Assembly: GCA_036250225.1 (NCBI GenBank)
Contig: JAPZLL010000025.1
Location: forward strand, 310,001-374,000
Source: Cercophora sp. LCS_1
Lineage: Eukaryota > Ascomycota > Sordariomycetes > Sordariales > Lasiosphaeriaceae
DNA: 64,000 bases
Direction: 5' to 3'
In this document: positions 12,105 to 23,037 of the stretch, piece by piece
How positions within the stretch are numbered: the first letter of the stretch is position 1
Layout: each line of letters starts with the position of its first letter
Made by a program: the position numbers and the translations under genes
Notes under the pieces: model-generated
Seen by the model: only the letters and a program-made list of their open reading frames with translations
What the model was told of the DNA's origin: nothing
The model's database searches: none

Positions 12105-12758
12105 GGTCACAGCGAGGGCAGGCAAAGGGTGACAGACCAAAAATCGAAAAAAGCGGTGGTGCAAGAAAATGACTCCATCGTGAGCTTCGTTGGCGGCAGC
12201 AAAATATGCAAGCGGTTTCGTGTGTGGGTCCCGAAAATTTTCAACCCATCCTACCCTGGTCCAAGAAAGCTACCCGATAAACAGACAAAAAAAAAAAAAA
12301 AAACGCTAAAAAGCGGTTCGGCTGGAGGCATTGTCATCCGAGCGGTGAGAAGTCACGATGAGAGAAATAAGATGGCGGTGCAGAGATAAGACGAGGGCTT
12401 GGCGGGTGAGCAAATGAGCATGCGGTGTTGAGAACGTGGACTTGCCACATCAGTCTGGTCGGAGTGGGTCAGCGATAAGGTGGATCCTACACTTCCATTA
12501 CGAGGTCGTGGTCATTCAAAACATCTTTTGAGCCCGTCGGGCCCTATCAGGAAAAATAACTGGAACTCAAAATCTTGCGAGGGCAGAGAATGCGCTGTGA
12601 GAAAAAGAGATCGATATTCTATACAAAGCCGAAGTTTTTCAGATGCCAATGTTTTGACTTCGTCAAGGACAAGATGTATTTTTCAGGCAGTTACGTCCCT
12701 TTCTAGCTTGTTAGACAACTCTGCTTTGTTTGATCATAACTTGAATCTAAACAAAAAT
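12105..12758. other. Intergenic region, no gene seen
   Basis: It contains the promoter of the methyltransferase gene and the 3' flank of the kynureninase gene. A run of 17 A residues lies at 12287-12303. No coding signal was found. Confidence 0.5.
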
Positions 12759-14266
12759 CTAAGCTCTTTCTCCCTTAACCTCCATCATAGCATCCTTAAA
12801 AGCGTCCACAAACCGCCAAACATCAACCCAAGTACAATACAACGGTACCGGCGCAACCCTAATAACCCCCGGCCTCCTCACATCACAAACAACGCCCTTC
12901 TCCTCAAGCACCCGTCCAATCGTATCAACAACCTCCTCTCCCACCTCCAAGCTCAACTGACTCCCCCTCTCCTTTTCATCGCTCGGCGTCAACACCTTGA
13001 AAGTCCCCTCCACACCCTGTAGCAAGTACTCCAACCACCCCGTCAGCCCCCTCCCCTTCCTCCACACCTTTTCCAGCTCATCAACCCCCTCCCAAACCCC
13101 CAACGCAGCCCTCAACCCAGCCAAATCAACCCCACTCGGATTCCCCATCTGCCACCCCGCCGCGCCGTAAGCGGGTATAAATTCCCGCCCCATTTCGAAT
13201 CTTGTCGCTTTGTCCTGCCCATACCAACCCGCCAACCTATGCTTGTCAAAATGTCGTTGGTGCACAAAAGCACCGGCGATAGCGCCAGGTCCGGCATTGA
13301 GATATTTGTAGTTGCACCAGACTGCGAAGTCGACGTTCCAGCCGTGCAGCGACAAGGGAATATTGCCGATTGCGTGGGCGAGATCCCATCCCACCACGAT
13401 ACCGCGGGCTTGGGCGTGGGATGTGATGAGGGGGATGTTGAGACGTTGGCCGGTGTAGTATTGGATTCCGGGGAGGAGGAGGAGGGCTGTGGATGATGCG
13501 TGGGCGTCGATGCAAGATATTATGTCGGCGGTGGAGAGGAGGAGGTTGGAAGAGGGTTGGATTTCGATGAGCGAGGTTGAGGGGTAGCCGTGGTGGGTGA
13601 GTTGGGACTGGACCGCGTACTGGTGGTTGTTAGTTGATGTCAATGGTTGGATTGGGGGGACAAGCACCCAGTCGGAGGGAAAGGGACGCCATTCGATGAT
13701 GATTTTGTGGCGGGTGGGAGTGGGACGATAAAAGGTTGCCATGAGGAGGTGGAGGTTTGTTGTCAAGGTGTTCATGACTGTCACTTCAGATGGCAGCGCG
13801 CCGACCAGGGGAGCGGTTTTGGTGGCGCATGACTCGGCGAGGTCTTGCCAGGCTGGGAAGGTCGAACTGTTGGGGGTTGTAAAGTGGCCGTTGACACCGA
13901 TGTTGGCCCATGTTGAGAGATGAGTTGCGATGGCTGCGCTCACTGCTTTGGGTTGTGCGCCAAGAGAGTTGCCAACGAGGTAAATCGATGGTTCGTCGTC
14001 ATCTCCATTGGTCTGATTGGCTGTTGTATTGTTAGTCAGGATTCTCACTGCAATAACGAGATGTACGTACCCCGAGCCGGGTCAGGAGACTTCATCCACC
14101 GCAGTGAGCCCTTGGTCGGGATGATGAATTGGCTGCGCATATGGCCAATCTCATCACGGGCATCCATGGCCTTGGCAAACTCGAGACTGTTTGTCTCGGG
14201 TGTAAAGTCGAGGGGAAGCCCCTGACGGAGTGCATCAGCGAATGAGTCGACGTTCATGTTTGCCAA
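12759..14266 (-). CDS. bna5: Kynureninase (469 aa, 3 exons)
   Basis: Kynureninase is a PLP enzyme that cleaves 3-hydroxykynurenine (and kynurenine) to 3-hydroxyanthranilate plus alanine in de novo NAD synthesis, in the cytosol. Exons on the complement are 14266-14071, 14020-13668 and 13619-12759. The second intron (13620-13667) is 48 nt and in frame, so it is easily missed; removing it joins FPSDW directly to YAVQSQL, as in the family, and it holds a CTAAC branch site. Visible motifs are YLVGNSLG near the N-terminus, GWDLAHAIGN, the PLP-lysine segment WCNYKYLNAGPG, and GWYGQDKATRF followed by GWQMGNPSGVDL. Length is normal for a fungal kynureninase. The gene is divergent from an indoleamine 2,3-dioxygenase gene, which acts earlier in the same pathway. 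Confidence 0.93.
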
Positions 14267-14751
14267 GATTTGTGTCAGAGAAAGATGAATTGTGCAATGA
14301 TATGATGGCTTGCATTATGTCGACTGGCTTTGCAGACTCACTTTGTACCTGAGGCTATACCCACTTTTGCCGCTCGGCGCGAACAATGCATTGTTGACAA
14401 ACCTGTTGGCGGCTCCGTAGCTCCTTGCATCTCCGTTCCGTCTTCCGACATCCGCACTTCCGTTCCGTCCCGGCCGGGCTTGGCACCCCGTTCAGTGAAT
14501 CCACCACGTAAACGGTGAACCAAAACAGGCAGTCTCGGCGAGCATCTGATCATTCTGGAAGGTGTCAAATGACATCAGACGTTATTGACATGCAGCCGGA
14601 TTGACGGATCATGGACCTGGACGGAGGCATGGGTCGGATGTCATGATGATGTGGGCCACGCTAACCAACTCAGTCTCGGGATATAGACCAACGGTTCCCG
14701 CGAGTGTGTGCTACTATGCTTACCCTGTCTTTTCCGTTTATTCTTGTTTCA
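14267..14751. promoter_or_regulatory. Shared promoter region of kynureninase and IDO genes
   Basis: About 485 bp separate the two divergent start codons. A direct repeat TCCGTTCCGTC occurs twice within 14430-14475 with ~20 bp between copies. This arrangement could support joint regulation, but no known binding site is recognised and the idea is an inference from orientation. Confidence 0.45.
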
Positions 14752-15978
14752 ATGTCGCCCTGCGAAGTCATTGTTCCGCCGCCAAAACAGGCGCATGTCG
14801 CTGTCGATATCGACCAACTCCTCCGCGAGTTCGACGTCTCGTCCAATGGGTTTCTCCCCGAGTCTCCTCCGCTTCGGCACATCGACGACCCATACTATGC
14901 TCCCTGGGAGTCCTTGATATCTGAAATGCCCTCGGCCCTCAAATCCGGAACCTTTCGCTCCAAAGTCGACGCCCTCCCCATCCTCTCAACCACCGACCTC
15001 ACCACCATCCTGCCCCAAAGACGGGCCTACGTACTCCTCACCTTCTTCACCCACGCCTACATCTGGGGCGGCCCAACACCATCCGAAACCCTCCCGCCGC
15101 AAATAACCCTCCCCCTGCTCTCCATCTCCAACACCCTCTCCCTCCCACCGGTAGCAACCTACGCCTCTCTCAACCTCTACAACTACACCACCCCTGATCC
15201 TAACAACCTCGACACAATCGCCTCCCTCCACACCTTCACCGACACCGTCTCCGAATCCTGGTTCTACTCCGTCTCCATCGCAATCGAGTCCATCGGCGCA
15301 CGACTTATCCCCTCCCTAATATCATCCCTCTTCGCCGCCCGCCGCCGCGATTTTGCGTCCGTCGTTCCCGCCCTGCAAAACTTCATCCGGCGTATCCACG
15401 AGCTAGGACTCCTCCTCGAACGAATGGACGAACGATGTGATCCCAACGTGTTTTACCATCAGATCCGGCCGTTCCTTGCCGGTTCCAAAAACATGGAAAC
15501 CGCCGGTCTTCCCAACGGAGTCTTTTACGATGAAGGTGATGGACGAGGTACATGGCGACGGTTGAGAGGCGGGAGCAACGGCCAGAGTTCACTCATTCAG
15601 TTGTTCGATCTGGTATTGGGTGTTGAACACGGTGCCGGTGGGGGGTTTCATGAGGAAGTGAGGGGATATATGCCCAAAAGACATCGGGAGTTTCTCGAGT
15701 GGGTTGGGGAGTCGTTCCCCGGTGGATTGAGGGCGTTGCTTGATGGCGAGTGTGGTGATGTGTTTAGTGAAGCGACGAGGGCGTTGGCCGAGTTCAGGGG
15801 TCGGCATTTAAGGATGGTGGCGAGGTACATTGTCATTCCGGCGCAGATGGGGAGAGCAGGAAAGGGAGTGAGGAATCTGGCGACGGATAGAGGCGAGTTG
15901 ACGGGGACTGGAGGGACTGCCTTATTGCCGTTTTTGAAGGAGAGTCGGGATGAGACGCTGAGGGCTGGTCTTGTTTGA
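14752..15978 (+). CDS. bna2: Indoleamine 2,3-dioxygenase (408 aa, intronless)
   Basis: This haem enzyme opens the indole ring of L-tryptophan to N-formylkynurenine, the first step of the kynurenine route to NAD. The chosen start (ATG 14752) gives a protein beginning MSPCEV, as is usual for fungal IDO; ATG 14716 would add a hydrophobic 12-residue extension. Conserved blocks are GFLPESPPLRHIDDPYYAPWE near the N-terminus, the mid-protein helices with FYHQIRPFLAGSKN, and the C-terminal FRGRHLRMVARYI segment, whose His is the proximal haem ligand in the family. The end (RDETLRAGLV) is typical. The neighbour in divergent orientation is kynureninase. Filamentous fungi often have several IDO paralogues, so this could be a secondary copy rather than the only Bna2. 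Confidence 0.92.
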   Translation: MSPCEVIVPPPKQAHVAVDIDQLLREFDVSSNGFLPESPPLRHIDDPYYAPWESLISEMPSALKSGTFRSKVDALPILSTTDLTTILPQRRAYVLLTFFTHAYIWGGPTPSETLPPQITLPLLSISNTLSLPPVATYASLNLYNYTTPDPNNLDTIASLHTFTDTVSESWFYSVSIAIESIGARLIPSLISSLFAARRRDFASVVPALQNFIRRIHELGLLLERMDERCDPNVFYHQIRPFLAGSKNMETAGLPNGVFYDEGDGRGTWRRLRGGSNGQSSLIQLFDLVLGVEHGAGGGFHEEVRGYMPKRHREFLEWVGESFPGGLRALLDGECGDVFSEATRALAEFRGRHLRMVARYIVIPAQMGRAGKGVRNLATDRGELTGTGGTALLPFLKESRDETLRAGLV

Positions 15979-16388
15979 GCTATGCAGGACGACCATTTCG
16001 TTTGTATTTCTGTATGGTTTAGAGCTCTGTATTTTGAACACCCCATTTCGATTCTGATGAAGACGCTGGTCCCACACATATCACTGGCCCGTCAATACCT
16101 CCACCTATTTTGGGGACACCTGTAGCACCACGCTATCTACGTGACATCAACATCGTCGTCGCGCTTTTCCAAACTAAAGGTTTAGTGGGGATCCTAGACA
16201 GGCCAAGCTGTAATTAATAATACGTTTTCTAAAAAAAAAAAGACAGGGGCCAAAATGTAGTAAGAGCTAGCTTCAATAACGCCGCCGAGAGGGCCATGGC
16301 TATTTGAGGTGCGGTGTGTGGTAGAGACAAAAATGGGATGTGCGCAAAACAGAACTCATAGTTGATTTGTTTGAGGGCGAGATGGATG
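15979..16388. other. Intergenic region, no gene seen
   Basis: Convergent 3' flanks of the IDO gene and the HeLo-NACHT gene. A short A-tract lies near 16230. Nothing else is supported. Confidence 0.5.
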
Positions 16389-19300
16389 TCATGACAAGGG
16401 CCTCTTGAACCCTACCGAACGCAATAGCCGCTTTATTTTGATGCGACGCGTATTAGGTGCTGGGATGGGCCTTGTGCTTGCAGTGGCTTGTGTAGTTGTC
16501 TTCTCTGGGTTGCCGGATCCGGTATCCTGTAACGTAGCATCGTTTCCCCGTTTCAGTTCTGTGATGAGGGTTGTGGCTTCACCCACGTCTCTATCACCGT
16601 TGTTGGTTGAATGGACCGTTGGTGTATCCTCCGGAACCATGTTTTCCTCCCCGACCGTCCGCTCGGCACCCGTGGTAGTTGCTGGATGCTGTTGAAGCTC
16701 GAGTATCAGGTTCTGGATGCATCGTGCTTTGGAAGCGACCATCGTATTTTTGTCGGTTAAAAGTTTGATGCCGATTGGGCTGACCAAGTCGTCCCACAAC
16801 CTCTCTGTATCCGCTCCTGCTTTGAGAAACATTTCCATCATCTCTAGAACGAGCAGTCGGGTTTGAGCTGGTGCTGTTTCAAAGAGTGGGTTGTAGATAC
16901 CGGTGCTGCCCAGGAATTCTGACCAGGGATCTCCGAAAAATTCTTCATATTCACCGGGTATCAGGGGAGTATGCCAAAACCTTGACTTCTTGTTCGGGTC
17001 ACATCCTGCTTCCAGGAGCAGCTCCAGAATCTTGCGCGCCCTCAGCTGGTATCTTGGCAACGACACCATGTTCGTTTGTTGTGATCTATCGCAAAGGTCA
17101 AGCGATGGCTCCAGGAGATTCTTGTCAACAATGGCGGCGAGTAGAGGAGGGCACGAACATTCATGCTCCCCGTGCTCGACAGGGTTGTATAGCTGGACGC
17201 GCTTCCGGACGTACGCCACGGCCCCCATATGAGACGCAAGCAAGAGCGAAATGTAACTAGAATCGAGTTTATGCCTGTTGCACCTTGAAACGCGTAAGCA
17301 CTTGCGCGCAAACCAGCTGTAAATCGATTCATCGGACGGCTCATATGATAAGAATTGCGTGGGGGCATTGTCGAAAAATAACTCCGGGGCGCCCAGCGGT
17401 TGTGCATCGGCCAGGACAGACCAGTGAAGTCCGTTTCGGAAATGGAGGTGAGGATCGGGTCCGAGTCGCCGCCTTTGGGAGTCCTTGATATGTTTGGAAA
17501 GGTTGAACATGTGAAGCATGTAAAGTGATAATGCAGTACACACGTCATAAGTATCATCTTCGCCGAACTCAAAGGCCTCGGGGTCACCGACCTTGTCGCG
17601 AAGGAACTCAAAAACCGTGCGGTGCATAAATACGACCCGTGAGTCCACCACTTGGTCGTGCTGTCCGGGGATGCTGCACACACAGACGCAGGCGTCTGTG
17701 CCGCTGTCGAACTCGAGCAACCCGCCACACCTGCTCCTCAACCGACCGCAAAGTTCTTCGCAGAGGTCGTGTCTCTCCGCGGCCGACGGTGACTGGATCG
17801 GTCTAAAATCGGTGTTGTAGTCTTCCACAAGGGCTAGCCCCAACGAGTAGAGATCCCTCGCCCTGTTTTCCCAAGGGGCGTCGTGGAATGCGTAACAAGT
17901 TCGAAGCAGTCGCATGCCTTCTTTCCGATGACGGGTGTCCGTTTTGTTGAGCATGTGATGGAACATGTCATTGAGCTCTGGTGGCAATTCGTCCACTTCA
18001 CACATAAATTAGCGCAACCTCCTCGGTAAATGTGGCAGTGGCTGTACTTACCTCGCCGCCGCAGTTCCGCGATACGATCATAGGCTGCAAACCCACGTAG
18101 CAATGACTTACAAGCGAGTACCACCCAAAGAAAAACACCCGACGATTTTTCAATCACATCCCCGATCACGGCTCTGGCGTCCTCAGGCTGCCTCGCTATC
18201 AACTTTTGTGTGTATTCGTGAGTACCAATGACATCGTTGACATAGGTCTCAATGTCCCCACGGTTGAGGTCCTGAAGCCTGAGTTGTGGGAGGCGGCTGA
18301 ACGCTGCTACGCAGTCTGGGATGGGCCTGCTTGAAACGATAATTTTGACACGCGGATGCGAGGCAACGTTGCGAATGAAGTCAATACCGTCGTTGCAGTA
18401 GCCGACGAATTCGTCCAACCCGTCGATCAAGAAACAGAACCTGCCAAGAGAAGCATCATTTGCCAGAACTTCAAATGCTCTTCTGGTCTCGGCCGGCGAA
18501 GGTAGATCGATTTCTTCCTCAGAACTGGACCCGCCATCGTGCAGTTGCCTCCACATGTGCGGGAGGACGCGCGGGATGAGGCCTGGATGTACTGAGAGTA
18601 TCTGGTGCAGAAACGTGCGAGCCAAGCCTTGCAGCGACTTCTGCTCCATGGTCCCAAGGTTGGCGAAGAAATAGCTGCAGAATTGATACGGCTTTCCTGC
18701 CGCCCACTGTTCCAAGTATTCCTTGGTGCGGTGGTCGAGGAAGAGGTACTTCATCAGGGTGGACTTACCGCTTCCTGCTTTCCCAACTACCCAGTACATC
18801 CCAGAAGAAGTGCGTAGCCACCTTGAAAGGTCGTCCCATGGAATATTCTCGCCCTCTGGCCGCAGGACCCAGTCAAGCGTCTTTTGGTGCGCAACAGCGA
18901 TGCTCTCACGACGGTCGTCAATCCTTCTGAACCACAGCTTTGCAAGGATGCGGTCCTCGCACTTCTTGACAATGGCCCGCTCCGCCGCCTCGGCAAACTC
19001 GATTGCGGGCTGTTCCGATGGGTCCGTTGGAACAGACGCATCTTGTAGAATCGGCGTGTCCTCCGGTAGCGACGCGTCCCTTAGGATCTTTAGCTGCCTG
19101 AGGCCCGTTGCAGCTTCCACATCCTGTGCAACCCACGCACTCCTTGCGGGGACGGGGACGATCTCGCGAATCTTGGACGCAAAGTGCCCCACCTCTTGCA
19201 CAAGGCGTTCGAATTTGTCACGGTCCCTAATGACCCATCGCATCCGCTTCGTCCGACCAATCGCTGCATTTCTCCGGGCTGCTGACTCGGTCTGCCACCT

Positions 19301-19705
19301 GCTGTAGGCGACGAGGAAGCGATCCCATCGTACATGACTGATGCGTGCCGGTGCGCCTGCAGACGGCTGTCCGAATCTTTCGGGAACTTCAGACAGACCG
19401 TATCGCTCTTTGAGCTCAGACTCATTCGTCAGCAGCGACGCGATGCAGCTGAGAGCCCGAGCCACGAGCATCCGGGTCGTCTCGTCATCCAAGCGCGCAT
19501 CGTAGGATCTGTCAAGAAGTTTCACACCTTCGGCCCAGTGCAGGAGTAACGTCTTCTCAATGTCGAGTTTCGTGTCGAGTATTTCGAAATCCCGGCCGAG
19601 GTGACGCGAGTCGGCAACCAGATTGAACAGATCAGCCGTGTCCTTGAAAAGACTAACAAGGCCAATAACGCCCACGGCGCCAAGTGCGAGGCCAGCAACC
19701 TCCAT
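16389..19705 (-). CDS. HeLo-NACHT NLR with DUF7791-like C-terminal region (1,086 aa, 2 exons)
   Basis: Exons on the complement are 19705-18052 and 17995-16389; the 56-nt intron splices the frame from ELRRR to VDELPPELN. ATG 19705 is chosen because the HeLo domain begins there; the open frame further upstream looks like 5' UTR. Residues 1-~190 match the HET-S/LopB (HeLo) domain: MEVAGLALGAVGVIGLVSLF, then LGRDFEILDTKLDIEK. A NACHT NTPase follows, with Walker A GKAGSGKST near 308-316 and Walker B CFLIDGLDEF near 424-433, plus the sensor-like KIIVSSRP. The second exon looks like the DUF7791 region common behind fungal NACHT domains (TVFEFLRDKV). HeLo domains are membrane-disrupting cell-death effectors, and such NLRs act in incompatibility or xenorecognition. 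There are no obvious C-terminal WD, ankyrin or TPR repeats. No HET-S partner gene is adjacent. Confidence 0.9.
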
Positions 19706-20685
19706 CGGGCGCGTTGGAGAAAACAGAGGTGAAATGTGCGGCTTTTCCTGCTCTGAGATGATGTCGGAAATGCAGACACGAAGCGCGAGGGAGCCTGATT
19801 CGATTGAATCTGCCTTGGCGCACACAGCCACCAGCCACAACTGAGGACACAGCGTCCTGCATCTTGTCGGGATATGTCCAGCCAATGCAATGTGACTTTT
19901 CACGTGCTCGCCGTGAACGCTCCGGCACACGTTCGAGGTGGCAAGTCCCTGGCGAAACAAACCACACAGCAAACGGTTCGGGCGCTATTGACCTGGGATA
20001 GAGGGGCTTGCCCAATGTTCCAAGACATAAAAAGTGTTCCGAAGGCCTTGGGATATTTTTGATAATCCCTGTAAACATCTACCCCTTCATGCAGTGTGCG
20101 GAGTTTCGCTCTTTTTTTGTCGCCAACTTGGGTAGGAAGCCCCAAACGGCTATTTGACGACAGGACCACATCCAGCTGGTACAGCATCAGCAAGTTATCC
20201 CTGGGAGGCTTGTTTTCCAGTGGGCATATAACCAGAAAACAGTAGGGTTAAAGAATACCTTGAAGGGCCATGGCTTCGCAGTGGTGGATATTTTTGACTC
20301 GGTGCTGAAGTCCGGGAATGCTAGAAAGTTGACCCGGAATCCCCATTTATTTCCCATTGGCGCGCATAACTCGGTGGACCCTCACAACCAGCATCGTACA
20401 TTCATCCGCGACCCCGCGGTTCCAATTGAATCAACAATGACATAGTCCGGCCATATTGCGTCTATATCCGTGCCAGTGAGACTTAAAGGCCAACCAGACA
20501 GTGTTGCACCCACTACGACCTGTTCTTCATTTGAAGTATCATCGGGTCTCAGATCCGCATTCAGTGCTTCCTCGGGGTAATGCAGTGCGATATTCCAAAC
20601 TTTGCATATAAATACTTTCAAGGAACAGTGTGCTCTCCGATCTTTGCAGTTCAGAAATACCCATCAAATCCATAAAGTTACTACG
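19706..20685. other. Divergent intergenic region between NLR and alpha-galactosidase genes
   Basis: This ~980 bp region holds both promoters. The 5' part (19706-19972) is an open extension of the NLR frame with no domain content and is best read as leader. A TATA box for the alpha-galactosidase gene is listed separately. No other gene is supported. Confidence 0.5.
20606..20613 (+). promoter_or_regulatory. TATA box of alpha-galactosidase gene
   Basis: The sequence CATATAAATAC lies about 75 bp before the ATG at 20686, a normal distance for an inducible fungal gene with a short leader. Confidence 0.6.
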
Positions 20686-22114
20686 ATGCAGCCCCGCCAC
20701 CAAGCTGCCGTCGTCACTGGCCTCGTCATCTTACAGGGCGCGACGGCCTTGAACAATGGCATCGGGCTAAAACCCCACATGGGATGGAGCAGTTGGGTAT
20801 CGCCCAATCCTCACAATACCACGGCCCAGAATGCTGACATTAACATCAGAACGTTGCCCAATGTGACGCTGCGTCGGCTAAGTACGCTCTCGCAACAGCA
20901 GACAAGTTCATCTCCCTTGGACTCAAGGATCTCGGGTACGAATGTAAGCCGCGCCTCCTAACTCTGTGTTCTCCAGAGCTAACCCTTGTTAGACATCAAC
21001 ATTGACGATTGCTGGTCCACCAAAAACCGTGACAGCACGGGAAAGTTGGTCCCAGACTCCACAAAGTGGCCGAACGGCATCAAAGCAGTCTCCGACAAGA
21101 TTCACAGCATGGGACTCAAATTTGGTTTGTACGGGTGCGCCGGCGACAAGACTTGTGCAGGGTACCCGGGCAGCGAAGGCCATGAGAAGAGCGACGTAGC
21201 TCAGTTGGTGAGCTGGGGTGTCGACTTTTGGTATGCGTCCCTCGTCGGGATGCGTTCCCCGTGTTTTCTGTCTCACCGATTTGCGTAGGAAATATGACAA
21301 CTGCTACACCCCATGCCGTCAGAACCCACGACCCCAAACTTGCAACAGTCCAACTGGCAACACCAAGACGTGGTACGCACCAATGCGAGACGCCATCATC
21401 AGTGTGCAAAACACCAGCAAAGTTCACTTCAACCTCTGCAACTGGGGTCGCGACGATGTTTGGACATGGGGTGCCCAGTACGGCCACTCATGGAGGTATT
21501 CTATTCCCAGCCATTGACACTTTCAATCTCAGGCCAGAGCTGACAAGGGTAGAACGAGCGTCGACAACTGGGGCGACTGGGCCAGCGTCGAGCGTATCGG
21601 CAGCGCAGCAGCCACTATCCACCAATACAGCGGCCCCGGCGGTTTCAACGACCTCGATATGCTGTACCTGGGATCGTCAAAGCTCAACACCAACCAAGAG
21701 AGGTTACACTTTGGGCTGTGGGCCATCACCAAGTCACCACTTGTTCTGGGACTGGATCTGAACAAGATTTCTGGCTCGACGCTGGCGATTGTTCGTAACA
21801 AGGGCCTGATTGATATCAATCAGGATGCGCTTGCGAAAGCAGCCACGACTTTTCGACCGCCCGGGGCGTCAGCGCAGGTCAGTGGGAAGATATACCCTTA
21901 TTGGGCTGGACCGCTGTCTGATGGTGTTGTTATTGGCCTGTGTGCGGGGACTTCGGCTGGCGTTTACAGCGTCAACTTCAAGGACGTGCCGGGCTTGGGG
22001 TCTGGGTCGTATATTTGGAGAGAAATGTATACGGGTCAGGCGGGGAACGGAACGAGTGTGTCATTTGACGTTGGGTTGCACGATATGCGGGTGGTCAAGG
22101 TGTCAACACCTTGA
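20686..22114 (+). CDS. Secreted alpha-galactosidase, GH27 (408 aa, 5 exons)
   Basis: Exons are 20686-20796, 20850-20943, 20993-21230, 21289-21495 and 21538-22114 (1,227 nt). The product hydrolyses terminal alpha-1,6-galactose from raffinose-type sugars and galactomannan outside the cell. A signal peptide covers about residues 1-21. Splicing restores the family signatures: GLKPHMGWSSW joined to NVAQCDAASAKYAL, then GYEYINIDDCW, GLKFGLYGCAGDKTCAGYPG, the nucleophile segment DFWKYDNCY, FNLCNWGRDDVW, and after the fourth intron SWRADKGRTSVDNWGDW, which includes the acid/base Asp region. YSGPGGFNDLDML precedes the C-terminal beta domain. Length is normal for a GH27 enzyme without a carbohydrate-binding module. 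The four introns are 42-58 nt. A TATA box lies upstream. Confidence 0.93.
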
Positions 22115-23037
22115 ACGGAACTGGGGAGAGGATGCCTCGCTACATCATGAGTAAACGGCGCTCATGTCGATGTTGGACCAAGAAGCCCTGAAAAGGGAAA
22201 GTCCTGGCAGGTTAGAAGTCTGGGGTTCGAGGCGAGAAACCATCTGGCGGCAGCGGTGCAAAATACCATCGTTCAATTCCCCGCAGTGATAGCCTTAATC
22301 CGGATGTATCCCGATGGCGGGCGGAAGACTTGCTTGCACCAACTGGGCACATCGCACAAACCGCAGCGACAAAAGAGGAAGGGAAAGGAAAGAGAAAGAA
22401 ACGAGGCGAGACTTTGCAGCTGGATGCTGGACAAATTGCAAGTCAACATTGACGATCTGCAGGTGGCCTTTGCAGCAATGGCTGGATCTAAGATAGCTGA
22501 GGAAATCCCTGGGAGGGTTCCCGAGGTCCTTGGCACCGAGGGGAGGCACCCTGCTTGGCCGGGCCTGTGATTGGCAGGCTCTAGGTAGGTATTCGGACGT
22601 CCGATGCGAAGTACTCGGGCACGCCGGCTGGCGCCAAACCAACCTGAGTTATGGGTGCATGAGACCACCTACTGACTGGTGAATTGCTTGCGTCTGGCCT
22701 GGTATTGCAGCTCTTTTGTGAACAGCCACCCGTGAACACTTGACCTCACTTGGCAGTTTCAGCTGAATGCATCAAAGGTAATATTGAGCTGAAAGTGCGC
22801 CACAGCAACAGATTAGGAAGCTGAAAGTTACCCAGCCGGGAAATGGCCTGCCATGCAACCACAACGGCATATGCAATCCGGACTTGTATGTGAGAATCAA
22901 GTATAAATAAAGGGCTGGCAACGCTGCAAGACAACCTACACCCTTTGGAAGACCCCACTACAACCCGTTTCGGCATCACTTTCTGTTCCCCACGCTGTTC
23001 GAATCCTCGGGCCTTACCAGAAGCCCTGCTTTCGACA
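22115..23037. other. Intergenic region, no gene seen
   Basis: This ~920 bp contains the 3' flank of the alpha-galactosidase gene and the promoter of the BMT5-like gene. Open frames within it lack family features. Confidence 0.5.
22902..22909 (+). promoter_or_regulatory. TATA box of BMT5-like gene
   Basis: GTATAAATAA fits the TATA consensus closely. It sits ~130 bp before ATG 23038 and defines a short leader; the upstream open frame from 22945 begins with TTG, not ATG, so it does not extend the protein. Confidence 0.65.

Noticed and set aside
18723..19307. 194-codon + frame within the HeLo-NACHT gene
   Set aside because: Overlaps the NACHT exon on the other strand and shows no domain.
21190..21225. 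tRNA A-box-like TAGCTCAGTTGGTGAGC
   Set aside because: Lies in an alpha-galactosidase exon, with no matching B box or cloverleaf downstream.
22205..22240. B-box-like GGGTTCGAGGC after the alpha-galactosidase gene
   Set aside because: No acceptor or anticodon stem can be drawn around it.
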